64,000 bases of DNA, from the NCBI RefSeq assembly GCF_947179515.1, contig NC_067473.1, positions 79,400,626 through 79,464,625 on the forward strand. The letters are read 5' to 3'. The number at the start of each line of letters is the position of its first letter. Positions within the stretch are counted from its first letter, which is position 1. Origin of the DNA: Apodemus sylvaticus (lineage: Eukaryota; Chordata; Mammalia; Rodentia; Muridae). This document shows positions 57,216 through 64,000 of the stretch, piece by piece. Below the pieces are notes generated by a model. It made no database searches. It saw only the letters and a list, made by a program, of their open reading frames with translations, and had not been told where the DNA came from. The position numbers and the translations under genes were made by a program.

Positions 57216-57300
57216 ACTCCGGAGTCCTGGGGCCTTAGAGCCCTGGAACCCTGGAGTCCTGGAACCCTCGGCCCTGGAGCCCCGGAGCCCTGGGGTTCTG
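57216..57300. repeat. CCCTGGA-type short minisatellite
   Basis: About nine degenerate 7-10 bp units of the form CCCTGGA(G/A) (e.g. 'agccctggaaccctggagtc'). The minus strand reads as Pro/Gly-rich. Confidence 0.8.
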
Positions 57301-57520
57301 TAAGCCTAGGTTGAAGATGGTGATAAGAGACCAGACATGAACTCCAACAACAGCAGCAGAAGTCGGCAAGGAGCGGAAAGTGTGTGGGAGGCAGAATGTG
57401 ACAGACCAGGTGGCAGGGGTAAAAAATGGTGAGATGATAGGGCAACCCAGTTTGGGACTTAAGAAAATCACTGAATGTTAGCGCCATTAGCTGAAAGTTT
57501 AGAAGGAAGATAGGATTCTT
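57301..57520. other. Unassigned
   Basis: Short spacer without recognised features. Confidence 0.4.
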
Positions 57521-57524
57521 TGTT

Positions 57525-57775
57525 TGCTTGCTTGTTTTTTGTTTGTTTGTTTGTTTGTTTTTGAGACACAGTTTCTTTATGTTGCTTTGGCTATCCTGTT
57601 TTTGTTTGTTTGTTTGTTTGTTTTGCTTTGATTTTGGTGTTTGTTTGTTTGTGACAGAATTTTTCTGTATGACTGTGGCTGTCCTGGAACTTGCTCTGTA
57701 GACCAGGCTGACTTCAAACTCACAGAGATCCACCCAAGCACTGGGATTAAAGGTGTGTGTCATCACCGCCAGAAT
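57525..57775 (-). mobile_element. Antisense B1 pair with two (GTTT)n tails
   Basis: A B1 tail end with (GTTT)n at 57525-57561 leads into 'ttgagacacagtttctttat' and 'gttgctttggctatcctg' (57561-57599), where B1 stops abruptly. A second (GTTT)n block (57600-57650) then begins a more complete B1: 'gactgtggctgtcctggaac', 'ttgctctgtagaccaggctg', 'cacagagatccacccaagca' and 'ctgggattaaaggtgtgtgt'. The two have the same orientation, which suggests one B1 inserted into or beside another. Confidence 0.8.
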
Positions 57776-58643
57776 AATGGGTTTCTCTTAAAGAATATTA
57801 CCCATTGTAATAGAATGGAATCTACCAAGATGGAGGCACTGGACACCACTGAGCAGAGACCTCATGTGTGATGTAGCTAGCTGCTGTCCTTCATTAGCGC
57901 TGGGCTGGGCAGTGAGACAGAAATGAGTGCTGTGGAGTCATTTTCATGCATAGTTCTTCTTCTCAGAAACCCCCTGACTTGCGCAAGCCTGTTAGCTTCT
58001 GAGCTTCCCTATTTAACACTATTGGCGACTGAACTCTGAGCTTGCTCGGGTGATTATTTTGATAACACTGGGGGAGTCCTTATAAACCACGGATCTCCAT
58101 AACTCCAATAGCATAACAACAGTAGCAGCAACAACAAAAATCTTAGGGTAGACTTCTTTTGTGAATGATAGGCAGTATGGGCTATGAAAAAGCGGAGAAA
58201 AGACAGGTTAAGAAAACTAATCCTCCCAAGAGGTGACAGGCCTGGAAAGCAAGGAGGGCTTCAGGAGATCCATTGGTCCTTCCATTGCAGGGATTGTCCT
58301 TTCTACTCACAGCATAAAGGAGGTGAGCTTTTATATAGTTAAGGTACAATACTGTGAAATAGCATAGTACATTGTTATAATTACTTCATCATTATCACTA
58401 GCATCTTATTGTATCTAATTTATAAGTTAAGCTTTATTGTTGGGTTTACTAGGCTTGGTACTACTTGTACCTCCAGACTCTCCCAGGGCTTCAGACTCTA
58501 CTCACAGTCCAGGAAGAACCGTTGTACAAGTACAAGATTTCTGTTTGTGCTCCTGCTGGTATTTGACTTTTCTTTTAGGACCTGGAGAAGAATTTCTAGA
58601 TTATATGGTTGCTCTTGTTAACATTTGAGGGGAATAGACACAC
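57776..58643. other. Unassigned
   Basis: About 870 bp without recognised repeat or coding signal. Confidence 0.4.
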
Positions 58644-59019
58644 TGTCTTAGTTTTCTTTCTGGTTGCTGTGATAAACACCGTGACCAAAGCAACTTGGGA
58701 AAGAAAGGGTTTATTCAGCTTATATATTAAAGTCCATCATCTAGAAAGTCAACTAGATGACTTTCTAGGAACCTCGAGGCAGGAACTGAAGAAAGAGGCC
58801 ATGGAGGAATGTTGCTTGCTGGCTTGCTCTCCATAGCTTGATTTCTTATAAAACACAGAGCCACATTCCCAGGAATGGCACTGTTTATGGTGGGCAGGGC
58901 CCCCTCACCTCAGTCGTCAATCAAGAAAATGCTCCACAGACAAGCTAATCTGTTGGAGTCATTGTCTCCATTCAGATTCCTCTTTCCAGTGTCAAGTTGA
59001 AACATAACTGACCAGCACA
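58644..59019 (-). mobile_element. Solo rodent MaLR-type LTR
   Basis: Antisense order: 'tgtcttagttttctttctgg', 'ttgctgtgataaacaccgtg', 'aaagggtttattcagcttat', 'gaggccatggaggaatgttg', 'cttgctggcttgctctccat', 'ggaatggcactgtttatggt', 'caatcaagaaaatgctccac' and 'gtgtcaagttgaaacataac', ending in 'cagcaca'. A local inverted repeat, 'agaaagtcaactagatgact' continuing to 'ttct', occurs at 58743-58767. Confidence 0.85.
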
Positions 59020-59234
59020 TGAACTATCATAGCGCCTGGACCACTGCATATTCTTCTGAGCAATGGATGAAGGCTCCAAGTTGCTGACATCTTTGACAAT
59101 TCTTGATGTTTCATTAAGGCTCTCTTTGTGTGTGTGACTTAGTGCCTCATTATGGTCCTCAGGTCATTTTTATTGTAAATGTTAATGACATAAAATTAAA
59201 GATGATTATTCACAAAAAGGCTATGATGTGAATA

Positions 59235-59600
59235 TTCAGAGTGGCTTAGCTTGTAATATTTTCAAGCTGGAAACAAGCCAAATGTCCACTAACAAACATT
59301 GGCCTATCCATACAAGGAAACACTAATTTAAACAGTAAAGACAAAAACAAAAACAAAACAAAAAACAACCCATGTAGAACATATGGGCAAGTCTCAAGTC
59401 ATCATATGGTTAGAGCATAAAAAAGACAAAATTAACAGTGCCAGATATGTGACTTTTCTGGGCTGGAGGTAATAACCTGTGACAGGTTACATATGAGAAT
59501 CTTCCAGGCTGACAGAAACAGTGCATCTGTTGACCAAGATTGTGGGTACCTCAGCATGTACATTAAACTCTACATGAGTGCAACTTGTTTATATAAAACC
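59235..59600 (+). mobile_element. Ancient L1 (L1M-type) 3' region
   Basis: 'caagctggaaacaagccaaa' and 'tgtccactaacaaacattgg' match the ORF2 C-terminal/3' region of old L1s (aactggaaacaacccaaatg, tccatcaa). Later 'ctgggctggaggtaataac' and 'catgtacattaaactctaca' fit the 3' UTR. It contains an AAAAC tract at 59342-59370. Confidence 0.6.
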
Positions 59601-60236
59601 TTTTTTTCCATAAGGTTCTTAAGTTGCGTTTTTTGACACAAGTATTTCCAAGCTCTTTCAGACTTTCCCTGAAGGCCTCCTCCCCAAGCCCTGGCGTTAG
59701 ACATATCTGTGCATCCATGAAGGCAGTTTGGTGTCGGCGCCTCCCTCCTCCACAAGGCTGCCCTCCCGAGGGTCCATCACTTCTGAATTGGCTTTCCATC
59801 CAGGATGTGCTCACCCTTCACACAGAATCTCCTCCTCTCACCTTCCTAATGGCTAAGCTGCTACTTCCCAGAGGACAGAACTGCGAATCCATGTTCATTC
59901 TCTGAGTACCAGAGCGCTTTGACCATGTAATAGCTGGTCTGTAAATATTTGACAAGGTGAAGTGAAGACATGCTGTAGACCACCTGGGTTTCCTTGGTGC
60001 TTTCCTCCTAAAGACCCCCAAGAAGTTGCAGAGCTGACATAAACATACACCTGCAAGTGAGCTATTGCAGGTGTTTGGTAAATGGTGGAAGGGGGTGGGA
60101 AGGTTTCTTCTCGAGTTATACTTTTCCATTAGAAATACATTTAACTGTAAGATTGGACCTCTAAAAATTGTTCTTTTCCAAATGAGTCTCCCCTACTTGT
60201 GAAGAAATGGACAGTAAATAAATAAATACTAATGTT
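59601..60236. other. Unassigned
   Basis: About 640 bp without recognised features. Confidence 0.4.
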
Positions 60237-60436
<200 letters not shown>

Positions 60437-61445
60437 CCCCTTTATCAGTGGTTTATACAAACAATTTTTTTCATCTAATAAAAAGTCCAGAGTTGGACAG
60501 CTGCTGGCTTTGTCTTAGGTGCCTAGCTGTCTCAAGTGACCTCACTGCCTCCATCTTCTACTCTATCTATTGTAGATAGTGGTGGTATCACATTAGTTGT
60601 TTCTTGGTTGAAATCTAGTTGTAGCATCACTAGCTACCAAAGCATAAAGAGAATAGGGAATGGAGGGGCAGAAACAGACATGCAGACACACACACACACA
60701 CACACACACAGATACACACAACTCCCAATTTCAATTCATCAAGCCAACTGAGGTCGCCAGGTAACAAGTGCCTTACTAGCCAAGCCATCTCATCTATCCC
60801 CACTGTATTAACTTTGAAAAGGTTTATTATGGTTGTTGTTGTTTGAGCATTTTGCTTCGTTTTATTTTGGTAGCATTGGGAATTAATTGAACACAGCTAG
60901 GCAAGTATGCTAAGAAAGTCTAGGTGATCAGGAAAGGTACTGGCACTGTACTCTTTCATCTTTAACGGGCCATCAGTCTAGATTCTGTCCATAGAGGCGA
61001 TGGGGAGAGCAGCTTAGCTACTTGGAACATGCCTCCCTGGGACTCAATCCTTTGCAATGTCCAGAGAAAAAGGATGCAGGAAGTACCACATGTGCCATGA
61101 GACACCAAGCTCTTGAACACAAAAACTTCATGATGCTTTCAGCCCCAAATAGCCCCACTCTACAGACACCATCCCTTTGAATCAAGCATTATAAAAAGCT
61201 GAATTAGTGTATCTTGCAGAAACTGTCCAGCTTGCAAAATAAATGACTATGTTCCACGCAACTAACTAGTTTGTACTTTGGGGTTCCATAGAAAACCTGG
61301 TGGGATTTCTACATGACCATGGAAATAATAATTCTCTGCAAACTGAGCTTTCCTTCCTTTTCAAATCAGAACCCAAGTAGCTAAGTAACGAGAGTGAGGA
61401 TTAATGGCCCAAGATTATCCTTGGCAATAATTAGTGCAGAATGGT
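60437..61445. other. Unassigned, with a (CA)n tract
   Basis: About 1 kb. (CA)n at 60684-60713 is followed by 'cttactagccaagccatctc', a faint antisense B2-like end. 60860-60905 faintly resembles an antisense ID-type end. Neither is solid. Confidence 0.4.
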
Positions 61446-61521
61446 TAGTGACTTTTAGTTGAAGTATATTCTTCATGTCCCCGCTAGTGACTTTTAGTTG
61501 AAGTATATTCTTCATGTCCCC
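61446..61521. repeat. 39-bp-period tandem duplication
   Basis: The same 37-bp sequence (starts 'tagtgacttttagttgaagt', ends 'cttcatgtcccc') occurs at 61446-61482 and 61485-61521, separated by 'gc'. Confidence 0.95.
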
Positions 61522-62419
61522 TGTCCGAAATCACAACATTATGGTTCTACACATAATCCCTTCTTCACATAAACCAAAAGACATCCTGAGTGTGTTATCA
61601 ATCCTTGCTATAGCTATAAGTTTGTCAGGCTATAAACATAAATAATTAGGAAAGTAGCTGAGGTCTACTGAGCATATAAACTTGGACCACGTGAATGGAG
61701 AGATAGGTTGTAATCCGGTGTGGTAAGTCATCTGCTGGCACTGACTCCCTCAGGTGTGTTCCCAGTACTGGAAGCCAAGGTTTTGAAGGTGGAGAACCTG
61801 GCTCCTTAGCTAGCCCACTGTAGGGCCCTGCAGAGCCAGCAACAAGCTCGCTGAAGAACCTCAAGCAGTAAAGGACCAGTCAAGAGTCCAGCAGGACATC
61901 CTTATCAGGCAGGAATGCCTAAGATGTGAGAGTCATGAAATACCAGCCGGAGTTGCTGCCCTTGGAACAGCACAGTGTACACAGGAGCCTCGGGCACAAG
62001 TCTACAGCATCAGCCAAACCCTGGACAGTGGGGTGGTGAAGTGGGACAGCGACTTGCTCCACTCGGAAGGCTTACTCTAGATTTCAAACCTATTTCTTTC
62101 CCCTTCAGCCTCACCCGAAGCTACTTCCCTGTGTTACCAGGATATTTCATTCTCACCTTTCTCTACCTCCCCGCCCCCAGCTGTCTCCACTCACACACCC
62201 ACCCCTGCCTCTCAAGCCCAGGTCTGAATTGGGTGCTCCTCTGCTTGTGCACACCGGATGTACCTGCTCGTGCTGGCGACAACAGGCTGTCCCATTCTCC
62301 CTTTGTCCCCTTTGCTTATAGCGCTGTCTGGGGCTTAGCTAGGGCTCAGGAATGTTTGTAATAAACGGACGAGGTGGCTTACAGAGGAACTCCAGCCCTT
62401 GGTCCTATTGTCCCCTTGG
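61522..62419. other. Unassigned, upstream of the CpG island
   Basis: About 900 bp without recognised repeats, becoming C/T-rich at 62090-62320. A 128-codon frame at 61975-62361 has no recognised domain. Confidence 0.4.
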
Positions 62420-63010
62420 CTCCCACTCGGGACTCTGTACCTGGGAGCTGCGCTGCGCAGCCTGGACCGCCTCCCGGGTGCCGGAGCGACCCCGCCCTCT
62501 GGGCCGCCGTCCCCATGCGCCGGGTGGCGAGGCTCCAGGGCGGCCGCCAGGAGCAGGTGGGGGCGGCGACTCCGCCTCCGCGTCCCGGCAGCGCCTAAGC
62601 CCGGCTGGGAGCGAGCGAGCGAGGAGCGCAGAGCCCGGCTCAGCCAGGCGCGCAGAAGCAACGCCAGGCACTGTCCGCAGACCAACCAGGATCCTCGAGG
62701 CGACGGAGACGACAGAGACGACGGGGACGGAGGGGGACGGCAGCGCCAGCTAAAGTCTAGTCAGCCGGGGTACGGCCAGCTGCAGGTAGCTGCTCTGCTC
62801 GGGTCCGGGCCCTGGGTTAAGGGGCCAACTGGGGTTGTCGCGGAGGGTATTGGGGACAGTCCCGAGGCGGAGTGGCTTTCCGCGGTGTTAGGGACGCTGG
62901 GCGCGTGAGAGTGCCCAGGACCCTCTCCAGACTGTAGTCCTCAGGCGCGACTAAGTCCCGGCGCTGCTCCACGCAGCTCGAGCCGCAACCACTCACTCCC
63001 CGCCCGCCAC
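62420..63010. promoter_or_regulatory. CpG island, candidate promoter and first exon
   Basis: This is the only CpG-dense, strongly GC-rich segment in the window. It has a NotI site 'gcggccgc' at 62540-62547, G/C boxes ('ggtgggggcggcgact' at 62557-62572; 'gaccccgccctctgg'), repeated 'gagcgagcgagcgagg' and a GACGACGG/GACGGAGG tract at 62700-62745. There is no TATA box. Frames of 133 and 169 codons start inside it (62352-62753, 62399-62908) but are Arg/Gly/Ala/Pro-rich without a recognised domain, as expected of a GC-rich 5' UTR. A possible splice donor is 'ctgcag|gtagct' at 62785/62786. Direction of transcription is not determined, and the gene cannot be named from this sequence. Confidence 0.75.
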
Positions 63011-63294
63011 AGGTCGGAAAGGGACCATGGCGACACCAGGTCACCTCAGGGCTCCCTGGTGACCTCCCAGGACAGCACTCTTCCGTAATCAGCTTCTGGC
63101 ATGGAGGCCTTTTAGGCCTGAAGCCCCAAGGGGGCTCTGCTTCCCTTCCCCACGTCACCCCCACCCCTCCCCCGAGAACAAAAGGGTGGATCTCGTTGGC
63201 GTGGGGGATGTTCCTAAGGAAGGGTCCTGGCGATTAGGAGAGACCGGGAACCTGAACAATCAGACAAGGATTGAGGATACTGGACCATCCCTCA
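63011..63294. other. Transition from CpG island to unassigned sequence
   Basis: GC-moderate sequence with no recognised exon or repeat. Confidence 0.4.
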
Positions 63295-63395
63295 GGAAGA
63301 AGGCCAATTCCGAAGGGAAAAGTGACTTATCCAAGGTCACACAGTTCCTGGTGACAGAGCAGCCAGGAGCTCATGTCCTGACTCCCCCAGGCTTA
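63295..63395 (-). mobile_element. MIR
   Basis: The plus strand reads 'gaagggaaaagtgacttatc', 'caaggtcacacagttcctgg' and 'tgacagagcagccaggagct', the antisense MIR core (ggttaagtgacttgcccaag, gtcacacagctagtaag, cagagccagga). It lies 300 bp past the CpG island. Confidence 0.8.
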
Positions 63396-64000
63396 TCTGC
63401 AAGCCTGCCGAAGTCAGGAGCCTGAGTGTGTAGGTGTCCATTTATTATCTCTAGCCATTTACATCTGGCCACAAATGGCCTTTAAAGTCCTTTGGAGGTG
63501 TGCAGGACTGAGTAATTGTGGCCATTCCCCTGGCTACCTAGCCAGGAGCTCGAGGGGTGCAAACCTGAGAGAGGAAGAGGCTGGACTCTCTGGTAGGATG
63601 GCAGGCACCCATTCTCCTGTGGGAACAATGTCTTGTGCGTGTTGGAGTATCAGCAGTGAGTGTGAGAACCTGAGTTGGATAGAAGTCCTGCACAGAAATC
63701 CAGGAAGCCTGTCTAATGGCCTCAGGACAAACCAGAAGCATCTCTGACACACACACACTCGGGGACATTGAGGAAAGTTTCCAGTGAGACATTAGCATTC
63801 CTCTTCTGTGCCTGGGGTCCTTGGATGTAAATGAGGACATTTGTTGGGCAGACTTGCGTGACTTTAAAAGCCTGTGTGCCTCATTGTCCTTGCTAGAAGC
63901 CTTCACCCCCTCAGAGAGGGTCAAGAGAGGGTTTCTCACCACCAGTTCGCATTATAATCATCAGACACTCCAGTCTTGTTTTTAACTTTCACTCCTTTTA
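63396..64000. other. Unassigned to end of window
   Basis: About 600 bp with no recognised repeat or exon. If a gene starts at the CpG island and runs rightwards, this is probably intron 1. Confidence 0.4.

Noticed and set aside
57191..57766. 191-codon minus-strand frame
   Set aside because: Composed of antisense B1 pieces, GTTT tails (Lys/Gln/Asn/Thr) and the CCCTGGA minisatellite (Pro/Gly).
62352..62908. 133- and 169-codon frames in the CpG island as possible proteins
   Set aside because: GC-rich DNA has few stop codons; no domain, no signal peptide, and composition is typical of 5' UTR. Kept only as part of the promoter/first-exon call.

Overview
The window is vertebrate nuclear DNA from a murid rodent, most likely house mouse. 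The evidence is its interspersed repeats: a B1 copy with the mouse-typical right half at 48565, a B2 element at 39630, several B3/B4-type SINEs, L1 3' ends, a URR1-type hAT transposon at 42184, MT2-type and MaLR-type LTRs, and very long GA, CA, GGA and GAAA microsatellites. No complete BC1/ID SINE was noticed over 64 kb, which argues mildly against rat. Nothing looks bacterial, viral-episomal or plasmid-like.

No protein-coding exon could be supported. The long open frames are translations of microsatellites (poly-Leu from CCT repeats at 11.7 kb, Arg-Glu/Leu-Ser from GA/TC tracts, Lys-Glu-Arg from GAAA at 60.3 kb), pieces of L1 ORF2, or isolated unrecognised frames of a length expected by chance. 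The only strong gene-associated signal is a CpG island at about 62.42-63.01 kb with a NotI site, G/C boxes and a purine-rich GACGACGG-type tract. It is probably the promoter and first, mostly untranslated, exon of a gene running to the right or away to the left. The rest reads as intergenic or long-intron sequence.

Layout. 0-10 kb: mostly unassigned sequence with old B1, B3 and MIR copies, L1M remnants and microsatellites. 10.6-14.1 kb: an L1-rich block with an internally deleted L1 ORF2-3' end, a MaLR fragment, a B4 with a long CCT tract, and a 5'-truncated L1 whose target-site duplications enclose about 110 bp of extra 3' sequence. 14-30 kb: old L1, MIR, B4 and MLT-type fragments plus GA, GATA and purine tracts. 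30-45 kb: MaLR-type LTRs, a tiny retroposed sequence with a 45-A tail and intact 13-bp duplication, B2, MIR, URR1 and a TATG/TATC array. 45-60 kb: a clean B1, an ERV internal-like stretch, an MT2-type LTR split by an L1, a 172-bp higher-order minisatellite, paired antisense B1s, another MaLR LTR and an ancient L1. 60-64 kb: a GAAA/GGAA array, a 39-bp tandem duplication, then the CpG island and a MIR.

No genes work together here in any way the sequence shows. No previously undescribed functional system was found. The most informative objects are insertion structures read from their duplications: the L1 with a possible 3' transduction, the 72-bp retroposed body, the hAT copy with a perfect 8-bp duplication and the L1-in-LTR nest. 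Repeat family names come from recalled consensus sequences, not from a database search.
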